Assembly: GCF_002222595.2 (NCBI RefSeq)
Contig: NZ_CP022413.2
Location: 442,501 to 506,500, forward strand
Direction of reading: 5' to 3'
Source: Blautia hansenii DSM 20583
GTDB taxonomy: Bacteria; Bacillota; Clostridia; Lachnospirales; Lachnospiraceae
Length of the DNA stretch: 64,000 bases
The position numbers and the translations under genes are program-made. This document shows positions 25,548 to 34,958 of the stretch, piece by piece (within the stretch, counting starts at the first letter, position 1; each line of letters opens with the position of its first letter). The notes below the pieces were generated by a model. It worked only from the letters and a program-made list of their open reading frames with translations. It ran no database searches and was not told the DNA's origin.

Positions 25548-26580
25548 AAAATGGCAGACGGCAGGAGAAGTGTGGAAGGAAAACGCAGAGTTCTTTGTTG
25601 CTCTTCTGTTTTTCGATTGTTTTTCTTTTCTTTGCCTTTGGCTGCTGGATAACAGAAAAAGTGGAAAGCTGGCAGCTATATTTGTGCTTTTTACAGGTGT
25701 GATTTTTGTATTTCTTTTTCTGAATAAACTAAAAAAGAAAAAGAAAAAATTTCTTTATTTTCAAGAGCTTCTCAGTGACAGAAATCATCTGAACAGAGAA
25801 TTAAACACAGACGTATTATCTTTTGAAGAAAAGTGGATAATAGAAAAATTAAGAGAAAAAATAGAGGATATTGAAGTAGAAAAGAAGGACAAGGTGCTGG
25901 CGCTTCAGCAGCAGCAGGAATATGTAGAAACATGGGTGCACGAAATAAAGACGCCCATATCATGGCTTACGCTGATGCTGGAAAACCGTGAAGACGAAAT
26001 GAGTCCCAAGGTTTATCAGAAGCTGCAATATATGAATGTGCAGTTACAGGAATATGTATCCCAGATTTTGTATTTTTCCCGTCTGTCGTATGAACATAAA
26101 AGAGAGGTTATGGAGTGGGTAAGCCTTCGGGAATGTATAGGGTACGTGCTGGAGGAATACGAATATTTATTGACAGAAAATGGAATTTCCATAGCAAAGG
26201 ACTTAAAAATCAAAGAAATTTTTACGGACAGGAAAAATTTGGAGTTTATATTATCTCAGGCTGTGAGCAATAGTATTCAATATAGAAAAGAAGAAAAGGG
26301 ACAGATTATTTTTTCCTCTTATGAAAATGGGGAAAAGCTTTGTCTTTGTATAGAAGATAACGGAAAAGGAGTTTCCGAGGTGGATTTGCCTTTTGTTTTT
26401 GAAAAGGGATTTACCGGAAGCAACGGGCAGGAAAATAAGAAATCTACGGGAATAGGACTGTATCTGGTGAAAAAACTGGCAGAAAATATGAAGCTTATAT
26501 GCAGCGCAAAGAACAGAGAAGCAGGTGGATTTCGGCTGATAATCGAATTCCCCAAGGTGGAAAAGGAGGAGATTGTATGA
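25534..26580 (+). CDS. Intramembrane-sensing histidine kinase (BceS-like)
   Basis: 348 residues with two helices (about 20-38 and 46-63) joined by a loop of only about 8 residues, so there is no external sensor; this is the hallmark of BceS-type kinases that take their input from the transporter. The phospho-acceptor is His136 in TWVHEIKTPISWL; the ATP domain shows N box SQAVSNSIQY, DNGKG and GIGLYLVKKL. Its TGA overlaps the next gene's ATG (ATGA). Confidence 0.9.
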   Translation: MEKNRKWQTAGEVWKENAEFFVALLFFDCFSFLCLWLLDNRKSGKLAAIFVLFTGVIFVFLFLNKLKKKKKKFLYFQELLSDRNHLNRELNTDVLSFEEKWIIEKLREKIEDIEVEKKDKVLALQQQQEYVETWVHEIKTPISWLTLMLENREDEMSPKVYQKLQYMNVQLQEYVSQILYFSRLSYEHKREVMEWVSLRECIGYVLEEYEYLLTENGISIAKDLKIKEIFTDRKNLEFILSQAVSNSIQYRKEEKGQIIFSSYENGEKLCLCIEDNGKGVSEVDLPFVFEKGFTGSNGQENKKSTGIGLYLVKKLAENMKLICSAKNREAGGFRLIIEFPKVEKEEIV

Positions 26581-27446
26581 AGATAAGCTTTATGACGAAA
26601 GAAGAGTTTCTCACTTCTTTGTCAGAATATCCGTATAAAAAGCTTTTTGTTAAGAGCTTGGAGGAAGCGGCATATTGCAAAACAGAATTTTTCTCAGAGG
26701 GTATGTTTGGAATTTTGAAAATACCGGATAAAAGAAATCTTCAGGGGAAGTTTTTGATTGCAGCATATTATGTGAAAAAGGGAGCGATTATCTTTTTAGA
26801 TGAAGATAAGGTTATTCATCCTGTGCTGGAAAAGCGAAAGGAACTGGAAGATATAGAGGAAGGTCAGGAGCTGGGAATACTTCTTACGGTTTTAAACGGA
26901 CTTATTGAGGACGAAGTACCTTATCTGCAAAAGATAGAGGAGAAAATTACAGAACTGGAAGATATTTTAATTGTTCAGCCGCCCAGAGATTTTCCCGAGG
27001 TTTTAATGAGGTTTCGCAGAGCCATGACACGTCTTCACGGGTTTTATGTGCAGCTTTTGGATGTGATAGAAGAAATACAGGGGAATTTAGGTGAGCGCTT
27101 GTCAGAGGAAGATGAAACAGGATGGAAAATGCTGGCGAGCCGTGTATCTCGCTTGCATGGATATACAGAGAATATTCGGGAAAATCTTTTGCAGCTGCAT
27201 GAACTATATCAGGCGCAGATTGATATTTCTCAAAATGAGATTATGACTATTTTAACCATTGTAACTACGGTATTTCTGCCATTGTCCCTGCTGGCAGGCT
27301 GGTATGGCATGAACTTTCCCAATATGCCTCTTTTAAATTGGAAATACGGATATCTTACAGTGATTTTCATTACCCTTATAATTATTGCAGTGGAGGTGCG
27401 TTACTTCAGAAAGAAAGGATATTTGAAAAAGCGCAGAAAAATGTAA
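26577..27446 (+). CDS. CorA-family divalent-cation transporter
   Basis: 289 residues from the ATG at 26577 (AAGGAGGA upstream; overlaps the kinase stop as ATGA). Long cytosolic helical part, then two C-terminal helices with the family's GMN filter between them (WYGMNFPNMP) and a basic tail. It should carry Mg2+ or a related ion. It is tightly coupled to the Bce-like genes, unusual company for CorA, and may help membrane or metal homeostasis during envelope stress. Confidence 0.85.
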   Translation: MKISFMTKEEFLTSLSEYPYKKLFVKSLEEAAYCKTEFFSEGMFGILKIPDKRNLQGKFLIAAYYVKKGAIIFLDEDKVIHPVLEKRKELEDIEEGQELGILLTVLNGLIEDEVPYLQKIEEKITELEDILIVQPPRDFPEVLMRFRRAMTRLHGFYVQLLDVIEEIQGNLGERLSEEDETGWKMLASRVSRLHGYTENIRENLLQLHELYQAQIDISQNEIMTILTIVTTVFLPLSLLAGWYGMNFPNMPLLNWKYGYLTVIFITLIIIAVEVRYFRKKGYLKKRRKM

Positions 27447-27507
27447 AAGCCCCTTCTTTTTTAAAAAATTCAGCGTAAATATAGAACAAAAGGCATCAGG
27501 AGCAGAT

Positions 27508-28032
27508 ATGAAGTTTTTGATTTTTCTCTCAGAGATTAGCATACCGTTAATTTTGTTTTATATTGTGGGATTTGGTATTCTTATGAAATGCCGTGTATAC
27601 GAGGAATTTGTGAAAGGAGCGAAGGATGGTCTTTTGACTGTTGTTAAAATTTTGCCTACTTTAATCGGGCTAATGGTGGCAGTGGGTGTGCTTCGGGCAT
27701 CGGGATTTTTGGATATGCTGGGGCAGGTGTTGGGAAATTTTACCGCACAAATCGGTTTTCCTTCTGAGCTGGTACCTCTTGCCATTATCCGAATGTTTTC
27801 CTCAAGCGCTGCGACAGGACTGGTGCTTGATATTTTTAAAGAATTTGGCACGGACTCCTACATCGGATTGATTGCATCCATTATGATGTCCTGCACAGAA
27901 ACGATTTTCTATACGATTTCTGTTTATTTTATAGCGGCAAAAGTAAACAAAACAAGATATACCGTTGCAGGAGCTATGCTGGCAACGGCTGCGGGGATTG
28001 CCGTCAGTATATTTTTAGCAGGTAGTATGTAA
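27508..28032 (+). CDS. spmB: Spore maturation protein B (nucleoside-recognition domain)
   Basis: 174 residues with about five helices. Blocks KGAKDGLLTVVKILPTLIGL, GFPSELVPLAIIRMFSSSAA and SCTETIFYTISVYF are those of SpmB, needed with SpmA for spore-core dehydration in Bacillus. The usual partner spmA is not next to it; CorA precedes it and a J-protein follows. AGGAG ribosome site. Supports a spore-forming host. Confidence 0.85.
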   Translation: MKFLIFLSEISIPLILFYIVGFGILMKCRVYEEFVKGAKDGLLTVVKILPTLIGLMVAVGVLRASGFLDMLGQVLGNFTAQIGFPSELVPLAIIRMFSSSAATGLVLDIFKEFGTDSYIGLIASIMMSCTETIFYTISVYFIAAKVNKTRYTVAGAMLATAAGIAVSIFLAGSM

Positions 28033-28111
28033 AAAAAATTTCTGTAAAATTTCTATCAAATATGTTAAACTAATACAGTGAAAAAACAGTAGATGAAATG
28101 TAGGGAAAGAG

Positions 28112-28735
28112 ATGCGAGAAATAGATAAGAAAAAGCTTGGGAAGGTATTGCTTCTTATACTAAAGGTTGTGCTGGCAATACCGTTGACAGTTGTATTTAT
28201 TGTAATAAGGGGAATTCAGTTTTTCTTAAAAATGTGTGGGGCGGTGGTTTCCTTTGCGTGCATTGTTTCGGCGGTCATGCTGTCTATCGGAGTTCTGGTT
28301 GAGATTGTATTGCAGATAAATGGAAACGGCCCGGGAATTCCGGCAATTATCCTGACAATGGCAGTGGCAGGCGGACTGGCATATATTCCGGCGGCAGGAG
28401 TCGCTATGGTCATGGTGGTGCTTGAGGCAGTGTGCAGCTGGATTTGGAAATGGTATATGGGAAATTCAGATAATTGGAAAGCCTTCTATAAAAGACCGGA
28501 CTATCAATGGTCTGCTTTTGAGGGCGGATATAAAGGAAAGGAAACAGATGATGCTGGATTTCATATTCATTATTTTAAAGGGATTAAAAGTCAGGAAGAA
28601 CTGAAAAAACGCTATTATGCCCTTCTTCGAATTTATCATCCAGATAATAGTTTTGGTGAAGATGAAATTACCAGAAGCATCATGGAGGAATATGATTATT
28701 TAAAAAATAAGTTTCCTAAGGAAGAAAGTGTTTAA
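28112..28735 (+). CDS. Membrane-anchored J-domain protein
   Basis: 207 residues. Residues about 10-110 hold two or three hydrophobic segments (VLLLILKVVLAIPLTVVFIV; AIILTMAVAGGLAYIPAAG). The C-terminal 60 residues are J-domain-like: GIKSQEELKKRYYALLRIYH with the diagnostic HPD, then ITRSIMEEYDYLKNKF. It probably recruits DnaK to the membrane; client unknown. AGGGAAAGAG precedes the ATG. Confidence 0.7.
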   Translation: MREIDKKKLGKVLLLILKVVLAIPLTVVFIVIRGIQFFLKMCGAVVSFACIVSAVMLSIGVLVEIVLQINGNGPGIPAIILTMAVAGGLAYIPAAGVAMVMVVLEAVCSWIWKWYMGNSDNWKAFYKRPDYQWSAFEGGYKGKETDDAGFHIHYFKGIKSQEELKKRYYALLRIYHPDNSFGEDEITRSIMEEYDYLKNKFPKEESV

Positions 28736-28742
28736 ATATAAG

Positions 28743-28770
28743 TTGACAAGTACAGGGAAAAAGTTATAAT
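28743..28770 (+). promoter_or_regulatory. Promoter of the PduL-like gene
   Basis: TTGACA (28743-28748), 16-nt spacer, TATAAT (28765-28770), 38 bp before the ATG at 28809. Confidence 0.75.
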
Positions 28771-28808
28771 TGAAGGTAATGAATATTTCAAAAGTGGAGG
28801 ATTTCAAA

Positions 28809-29381
28809 ATGAAAGTATTAGTAGAAACATCTGCAAGACACGTACATTTATCTCAGGAGCATTTAGAAGTTCTGTTCGGTAAAGGACATGAATTAACAGT
28901 GAAAAAAATGTTAAGCCAGCCGGGACAGTTCGCATGTGAAGAAAAAGTTGAAGTAATCGGAACAAAAGGCAGCCTGAAAATGTCTGTTTTAGGACCTGTA
29001 AGAAATGATACACAGGTAGAGGTTTCTTTAACAGATGCAAGAAGCATCGGTGTTGTTGCTCCAATTCGTGAGTCCGGAGATATCAAAGACTCAGGAGCAT
29101 GTAAGATTGTCGGACCGACAGGTGAAGTTGAATTAACAGAAGGCGTAATCGCTGCAAAACGTCACGTACATATGACACCGGAAGATGCTGAAAAAGCAGG
29201 CGTAGCTGACAAACAGATTGTTGAATTAGCTATCGAGTCTCCAAACGGAAGAAGCTTAACATTCGGTGATGTAGTTGTTCGTGTAAGCGCATCTTATGCA
29301 ACAGCAGCTCACATTGATACAGACGAAGCAAACGCTTTAGCACCTGGTAAAGAATGCTTCGGAGAAATGATTATTAAATAA
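28809..29381 (+). CDS. PduL-type phosphate acyltransferase (phosphotransacylase)
   Basis: 190 residues from the ATG at 28809 (GTGGAGG upstream; the frame extends to 28770 but that overlaps the promoter). Two PTAC repeats with zinc-binding His motifs: ARHVHLS near the start and AKRHVHMTPEDA in the second half. PduL enzymes swap CoA and phosphate on propionyl or acetyl groups. No microcompartment genes or targeting peptide are nearby, so it may serve as housekeeping phosphotransacetylase. Monocistronic. Confidence 0.88.
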   Translation: MKVLVETSARHVHLSQEHLEVLFGKGHELTVKKMLSQPGQFACEEKVEVIGTKGSLKMSVLGPVRNDTQVEVSLTDARSIGVVAPIRESGDIKDSGACKIVGPTGEVELTEGVIAAKRHVHMTPEDAEKAGVADKQIVELAIESPNGRSLTFGDVVVRVSASYATAAHIDTDEANALAPGKECFGEMIIK

Positions 29382-29397
29382 TTGAATTTTAGGACAA

Positions 29398-29428
29398 GGC
29401 ATCGGCAGGAATTACCGATGCCTTTTTT
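29398..29428 (+). terminator. Terminator of the PduL-like gene
   Basis: GGCATCGG (29398-29405) pairs with CCGATGCC (29415-29422), followed by TTTTTT. Confidence 0.85.
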
Positions 29429-29429
29429 A

Positions 29430-29484
29430 TTTCATAGGAAATTGCGTCCTATGAAATAAAAAATGCTCCGCAAGGATGCACAGC
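29430..29484. repeat. Intergenic repeat element, copy 1
   Basis: TTTCATAGGA (29430-29439) and its exact inverse (29447-29456) flank AATTGCG; then a conserved ATGCTCCGCAAGGATGC tail. A near-identical copy occurs at 39174-39226, also just behind a terminator, and a partial relative at 54286. Confidence 0.75.
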
Positions 29485-29499
29485 GGCGGATAGAGATTT

Positions 29500-30261
29500 C
29501 TACTTATCCTTAATTTGTCGTCCTTCGTGGTTTAAGTGATAATTATCCCTGTAAATCAGTTGGGAAATCGGCACAAATTCATATCCCTTCTCCTGTAAAG
29601 CAGTAATTAAGGTATCAAGAGCATCTTTTGTGTATTTAGCACCGTTGTGGCACAGGATAATGCTTCCGTTTCCGAGAGCCTTATGTTCTGTTACACGCTT
29701 TACAATGTCTTCGGCTCCGTAATCTTTCCAATCCAGAGAGTCTACATCCCACTGAATGGGATAATAATTATTTTTTTTTGCATTTCGAACGACTTGATTG
29801 TCATAGTCGCCGTAAGGCGGACGGAATAAAAACATATCAAAGCCGGTCAGTTCTTTAACTTTATTATGTACCTTCATCAATTCCTGCGTTTTTTCTTCAT
29901 CGCTTAGTTGGGGCATGTGCTTGTGATTTTCACTGTGGTTGCCTAAATCATGTCCGGCCTCGTAGATTTTCTTTACATCTTCTGGATAACTTTCTACCCA
30001 TCCCCCTGTCATGAAGAAGGTTGCTTTTACGTTGTGCTTTGCCAGAATATCCAAAATGGTTTGTGTGTCCTCATTTCCCCAAGCAGCATCAAAACTGATG
30101 GAAATTTGCGGCTTTTCCGTTTCTACGCAGTAGATGGGCAGCTCCTTGCCGCCCACAGTGTTGCTTACGGAAACAATATTAGGAAGTACGGATACGGCAG
30201 AAAAAATCAGAAGTCCGGCAAATGCCAGCAAAAGGATAGTGTTTAAAAAGCGTTTTAACAA
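29500..30261 (-). CDS. Polysaccharide deacetylase family protein (PdaB-like)
   Basis: 253 residues from a TTG at 30261, chosen because AAGGAG (30269-30274) sits seven bases before it; the frame reaches a GTG at 30324 without a ribosome site. One N-terminal helix (FLNTILLLAFAGLLIFSAV) anchors the catalytic domain outside. NodB motifs: SFDAAWG, GNHSENH with the two metal His, RPPYGDYD, DVDSLDW and ILCHNG. The AAWG form of motif 1 is typical of PdaB/YlxY-type sporulation deacetylases, so a cortex or peptidoglycan substrate is likely. Confidence 0.82.
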   Translation of the reverse strand: MLKRFLNTILLLAFAGLLIFSAVSVLPNIVSVSNTVGGKELPIYCVETEKPQISISFDAAWGNEDTQTILDILAKHNVKATFFMTGGWVESYPEDVKKIYEAGHDLGNHSENHKHMPQLSDEEKTQELMKVHNKVKELTGFDMFLFRPPYGDYDNQVVRNAKKNNYYPIQWDVDSLDWKDYGAEDIVKRVTEHKALGNGSIILCHNGAKYTKDALDTLITALQEKGYEFVPISQLIYRDNYHLNHEGRQIKDK

Positions 30262-30356
30262 TCTGGAGCTCCTTAAAACCTGTTTGTTTCTATTGTATTT
30301 TTCAGAAAGGGTAAAAAGAACCACAAGGGGAGGGAAAAGGGAACGCTTTCACTTAG

Positions 30357-30385
30357 TTGACATTAAGGAGAGACATTAGTATACT
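30357..30385 (+). promoter_or_regulatory. Promoter of the BTAD/TPR activator gene
   Basis: TTGACA (30357-30362), 17-nt spacer, TATACT (30380-30385), 29 bp before the TTG start. Confidence 0.8.
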
Positions 30386-30414
30386 TAGAGAATATAGAAT
30401 GTGAGGGATAGAAT

Positions 30415-33279
30415 TTGGGCAAAATCAATGTGCATCTTTTAGGAAGACCGTATGTAGAAGTAGACGGAGAAAGAATAAACTTTCCATATAAAAAAGCAGA
30501 AGGTTTTTTCTACTATTTATGTGTGAAAAAGAACGCAACAAGGGAAGAAATTATTTATGTTCTCTGGGGTGCGGACAATGAAAATGTAGGACGAAAAAAT
30601 CTGCGTGAAGCAGTTTATCAGATAAAAAAATTACTTGGAAAAGAAATTTTGGTTACGGCAGGACATACCAGCATTTCCTTAAATCCGGAATGTATGCCTG
30701 AAATCGATTGGGATTTCATTACAGAGGAAAATATTTTAGAGAATGAGGAAGACGGATTTTTATCGCATTTTCATATTAAGAACAGTTATGAATTTGAGGA
30801 GTGGATTGAGTCCATGCAGGAGCAGTATGACCAGTCCTTTTTAAAAAGCGCACGAAAACGTCTTCATGATGCTAATGCTGTAAAGGATATGGCTCAGATA
30901 CAAAAATACAGCAATATTCTTTTGAAGCACGACTCTTATAATGAAAAGCTGTATCAGGAAATTATGGAAATCTACGCTTCCGGCGGAAATTATAATATGG
31001 CGATTAAGCTGTATTATGATTTGGAAAAGGTGCTGGATGAGGAGCTGGGAGTTGAGCCCTCCGGTGAAATTACAGAGCTGTTTCACAGGATTTTTAATGT
31101 AAAAGGGAATGTAGCTTCAGATAACGGGAGTTGGAACTTGCCTTTCACAGGAAGAACAGAAGAAATTTATCGTATCAGCGAATGTATTGTAGGTACGGGA
31201 AGATGGGGAAATCCTCAGTGTGTTGCTATAAGCGGAGAAGAGGGCGTGGGTAAATCGGCTCTTTTGGATAAAGCAAAACAGATGGTGCGGGGATATCAGA
31301 TGATACCTTTAAACGCAGCCTGCTACCGTGATGAGTCGGATTTCTTTCTTCGTCCTTGGAATGATATTTTCTGGGAAATTGATCAGTGCGTGGAAAACGG
31401 AATTTTGGAAAAAGAAATCGTAGAGGATGAAAAAGGGCAGATAAAGAGAATTTTAAAAGGCGTGCTTACAGAAGGCGAGGAAAAAATGGGCAGACTGACC
31501 TATCAGATTTTGGAGCAGTCTGTTTTGGAAATGTTCCGAAGAATTGCAGAACGCCATAAAGTAGTTCTGTTTTTTGATGATATTCAATGGCTGGATAAAA
31601 TGAGCTTTCAGCTTCTTAACCGTATTTTGCTGACCATAGGAACAGACAAAATATTGCTTATGTGTACTTATAATCAGGATAATGATACAGAGGTTATGGA
31701 GGCATTGGAGAAGCTGGTGAAGAATGACTGCCTTCAGGTAATTAATCTTCATTCTTTTACCAGAGAGGAAACCGAGGAGCTTCTGCATCGCCATCTGCCG
31801 CAGCTTGACAGGGAAGAAAAGAAAAAAGAAGAAATTTACCGAATGACTGACGGAAATGCTTTTTTCTTAATGGAACTGATGAATTTGATTAAGGAAAAGG
31901 GATATACTCTTGAGATATCTCCCAAGACCACAAATCTTATCAAGGCAAGGCTTGCAGGACTGCCGGACAGCGAAACAGAGGTTTTATACTGTATGTCATT
32001 ATTTCCGGAAAAGATAAGCATCGAAGAGCTGGAATTTCTGCTTCCGGAGCTTGACCGTTTGAACCTCATCCGCATTTTGGAAAAGCTTCAGGAGCGCCGT
32101 TTGATTAAAGAGATTTTAGTCGGATGGAATATTTATTATAAATTTGTTCATCGAATATTTCGGGAATATTTGTACGAGCATCAGAGTGTGGGAAAAAGAA
32201 GGATGTACCACCAGATGCTTGCACAGTATTATGAAAAGCAGGCGGAGACAAAGGAAAATTTTGCCTGTCTTCCAATGATTATTCATCACTATGAGAGATG
32301 CCGTAATCAGGTGAAAACTTATGAATACAAGATTAAATATCTAAAGGAATACTATACGATTATTAATGAAAACTTTCCTGTTCTTCATTGGGAGATAGAA
32401 TACGGCGATGACGAATACGGCGTAACAAGGGGAGCAGAGGAAATGCTTGCCTTGGCAGAAGAAGTAATTCGTCTGGAAGACAGCTCTCATCAGGCACAGG
32501 AAATGAAAATGGAAATGTACTATGTAAAGGGGCGCTATAAAATTGCCATGGGAGAATACGACATGGGTATCCAGTGCATTACGGAAAGCATGCAGCTGGC
32601 AGAAAAACTAGATGAAAAGAAAATGCTCCTTAACAATTTCAAACAGATGATTTTTTACGGTATTCAGGTAGAGGATTTTGTACAGGTGGAGGAATATGTT
32701 CAGAAAGGTCTGCGTTACCTTCAGAAGGAAGAAAAGGCAACAGAAGAAAGCGGCGTGTTTATGCGTCTGTTAGGCTGCTATTTCCTTCACAAAGGAGAGT
32801 ACACAAAGGCAGAAAAAACATTAATCGAAGCTATGAAGGTTTTTCGGGAATGTGCAAAGGGAAAAGCACATTTCAATATGAGCATTGCTGCCTGTCAGGG
32901 ATATCTGGGAGATTTAAGCCGTTGTCAGGGCGATTTGGAGATGGCAGCCGTGTATTATGAACGTGCCATTGAAATGGGCCAGGGAAAAGTAGTGACAAAC
33001 GGACTTGGACAGTTTTATTCCGGTATGGGACAGATTTTCTATTTACAGAATAAGGATAAGGAAGCAAGACAGTATCTGGAAAAAGCAATTTCCTGTCTGA
33101 AACGTCATGGGTATTACTGGGGCTTGGAAAGAGCTCAAATTTATATGGCAATGCTTTTAAAACGGCAAAATTCTTTTGAGGAAGCAAAGGCTTATTATAA
33201 GGAAAGCAGGCAGATATCCGAGAAAATCAAGAATCCCACAACAATGGAACTGCTTCGGAAATTTGAAGAAGATATGTAG
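30415..33279 (+). CDS. BTAD (SARP-like) / AAA ATPase / TPR transcriptional activator
   Basis: 954 residues starting at TTG 30415 (GAGGGAT upstream). Residues 1-95 are a winged-helix domain like OmpR/SARP (NLREAVYQIKKLLG), 100-225 the BTAD helices (YNMAIKLYYDLEKVLDEELG), about 235-500 an AAA/NACHT-like ATPase with Walker A GEEGVGKSALL and Walker B VVLFFDDIQW, and about 620-950 tetratricopeptide-like helices (YFLHKGEYTKAEKTL). Such large activators bind a signal with the TPR part. Its position just before hutH and a permease suggests it controls them. No second DNA-binding domain is seen. Confidence 0.82.
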   Translation: MGKINVHLLGRPYVEVDGERINFPYKKAEGFFYYLCVKKNATREEIIYVLWGADNENVGRKNLREAVYQIKKLLGKEILVTAGHTSISLNPECMPEIDWDFITEENILENEEDGFLSHFHIKNSYEFEEWIESMQEQYDQSFLKSARKRLHDANAVKDMAQIQKYSNILLKHDSYNEKLYQEIMEIYASGGNYNMAIKLYYDLEKVLDEELGVEPSGEITELFHRIFNVKGNVASDNGSWNLPFTGRTEEIYRISECIVGTGRWGNPQCVAISGEEGVGKSALLDKAKQMVRGYQMIPLNAACYRDESDFFLRPWNDIFWEIDQCVENGILEKEIVEDEKGQIKRILKGVLTEGEEKMGRLTYQILEQSVLEMFRRIAERHKVVLFFDDIQWLDKMSFQLLNRILLTIGTDKILLMCTYNQDNDTEVMEALEKLVKNDCLQVINLHSFTREETEELLHRHLPQLDREEKKKEEIYRMTDGNAFFLMELMNLIKEKGYTLEISPKTTNLIKARLAGLPDSETEVLYCMSLFPEKISIEELEFLLPELDRLNLIRILEKLQERRLIKEILVGWNIYYKFVHRIFREYLYEHQSVGKRRMYHQMLAQYYEKQAETKENFACLPMIIHHYERCRNQVKTYEYKIKYLKEYYTIINENFPVLHWEIEYGDDEYGVTRGAEEMLALAEEVIRLEDSSHQAQEMKMEMYYVKGRYKIAMGEYDMGIQCITESMQLAEKLDEKKMLLNNFKQMIFYGIQVEDFVQVEEYVQKGLRYLQKEEKATEESGVFMRLLGCYFLHKGEYTKAEKTLIEAMKVFRECAKGKAHFNMSIAACQGYLGDLSRCQGDLEMAAVYYERAIEMGQGKVVTNGLGQFYSGMGQIFYLQNKDKEARQYLEKAISCLKRHGYYWGLERAQIYMAMLLKRQNSFEEAKAYYKESRQISEKIKNPTTMELLRKFEEDM

Positions 33280-33403
33280 ATAAATACAAGAACTTTCAAA
33301 AACGTCTAAAAAGAGATTATGCAAAATGACATTTATTGACGCTTTTTTGACACCTATAATGTATAATTTTACGTATAATATAAAGAGGAAAAGAGGGTGC
33401 GAT

Positions 33404-34939
33404 ATGAGTAATATTTTAATTACTGGTAAAGACTTAACACTGGAACAAATTGCTGCTATCTGTCGAGGACATGCAAAAATTGAGCTCGCAGAAGAGGCAA
33501 AGCAGAACATCATCGAATCCAGAAAGGTAGTAGATGACTTAGTTGCGGAAGAAAAGGTTGTATACGGAATTACTACTGGATTTGGTAAATTTAGTGATGT
33601 GGTGATTTCTCAGGATCAGTGTAAAGCGCTTCAGAAAAATCTGATTATCACTCATGCGGTAGGTGCAGGAGATCCTTTCTCAGAAGATATTGCAAGAGGA
33701 ATTATGCTTCTGAGAATTAATAACCTTGTAAAAGGATTTTCAGGTATCAGATTAGAAACAGTACAGACAATGGTGGATATGCTGAACAAAGGTGTTACAG
33801 CATTTATTCCTGAAAAAGGTTCTCTGGGAGCTTCCGGTGACCTTGCTCCATTATCTCACATGGTTCTGCCAATGTTAGGTCTTGGTATGGCTTATTATGA
33901 AGGTGAACTCCTTCCTGGTGCAGAAGCTATGAAACGTGCAGGTATTCCTACAATTGAATTATCTGCAAAAGAAGGTCTTGCATTAAACAACGGTACACAG
34001 GCAATGACATCAGCAGGTTCTCTTGCATTATACGATGCACTGAACTTATTAAAGGTAGCTGATATTGCAGACGCTCTCTGCTTTGAAGCACAGAACGGTG
34101 TTGTAGATGCGTTAGACCACAGAGTACATGACGTACGTCCACATTCCGGACAGTTAGCAACAGCAAGAAACCTGTTAAAACTTCTGGAAGGAAGCAAGAA
34201 CACCACACGTCAGGGTGAAATTCGTGTACAGGATGCTTATTCCTTAAGATGCTCACCTCAAATTCATGGTGCAAGTAAAGATGCAATCAACTACGTATTA
34301 GATAAAGTTAATATTGAAATCAATTCTGTTACAGATAACCCGATTATCTTCAAGGAAGACCGTGCAGGTATTTCAGGCGGTAACTTCCACGGTCAGCCAA
34401 TGGCATTAAGCTTTGACTTCCTTGGTATCGGCGTAGCTGAACTGGCAAACGTTTCTGAAAGACGTATCGAGCGTCTGGTAAATCCGGCATACAGCGATTT
34501 ACCTGCATTCTTAACACCTCATGGCGGTGTTTGCTCAGGATTTATGATCGTACAGTATTCAGCAGCAGCATTAGTATCTGAAAACAAAGTATTGGCACAT
34601 CCTGCTTCTGTTGACAGTATTCCTTCATCAGCAGGTCAGGAAGACCATGTATCTATGGGTACGATTGCAGCTAGAAAAGCTGGAGAGATTGCTAAGAACG
34701 TAAGACGTGTTCTTGCAATGGAATTGATGGTTGCCTGTCAGGGTATTGATATGAGAGGCAACAAAGGTCTTGGTAAAGGTACACAGGCTGCTTATGATTT
34801 AGTTCGTAAACAGGTTGCTACTTTAGACGATGACCGTGAATTGTACGGAGATATCAACTACTGTGAAGAAATCATTGAAAATGGTTCCTTAATCAAAGCA
34901 GTAGAAGAAGCGATTGGCAGCGCAATCGAAACAAGATAA
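33404..34939 (+). CDS. hutH: Histidine ammonia-lyase
   Basis: 511 residues from the ATG at 33404 (GAGGAAAAGAGGG upstream); the frame is open from 33326 across the promoter area. The MIO prosthetic group forms from Ala143-Ser144-Gly145 in GSLGASGDLAPLSH; Tyr54 (VVYGITTGFG) is also conserved. The substrate-selectivity region reads NLIITHAVG with Thr83-His84, close to the Ser-His of histidine lyases and unlike Phe/Tyr lyases. It converts histidine to urocanate and ammonia. No hutU, hutI or hutG is in the window; instead a permease follows. Three TATAAT boxes lie at 33355, 33362 and 33374 but none has a well-spaced -35. Confidence 0.92.
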   Translation: MSNILITGKDLTLEQIAAICRGHAKIELAEEAKQNIIESRKVVDDLVAEEKVVYGITTGFGKFSDVVISQDQCKALQKNLIITHAVGAGDPFSEDIARGIMLLRINNLVKGFSGIRLETVQTMVDMLNKGVTAFIPEKGSLGASGDLAPLSHMVLPMLGLGMAYYEGELLPGAEAMKRAGIPTIELSAKEGLALNNGTQAMTSAGSLALYDALNLLKVADIADALCFEAQNGVVDALDHRVHDVRPHSGQLATARNLLKLLEGSKNTTRQGEIRVQDAYSLRCSPQIHGASKDAINYVLDKVNIEINSVTDNPIIFKEDRAGISGGNFHGQPMALSFDFLGIGVAELANVSERRIERLVNPAYSDLPAFLTPHGGVCSGFMIVQYSAAALVSENKVLAHPASVDSIPSSAGQEDHVSMGTIAARKAGEIAKNVRRVLAMELMVACQGIDMRGNKGLGKGTQAAYDLVRKQVATLDDDRELYGDINYCEEIIENGSLIKAVEEAIGSAIETR

Positions 34940-34958
34940 TATAATTTAAAGAGGGTGC

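Noticed and set aside
33336..33379. Defined hutH promoter
   Set aside because: TTGACG, TTGACA and three TATAAT boxes are present but no pair has 16-18 nt spacing, so the active combination cannot be chosen.
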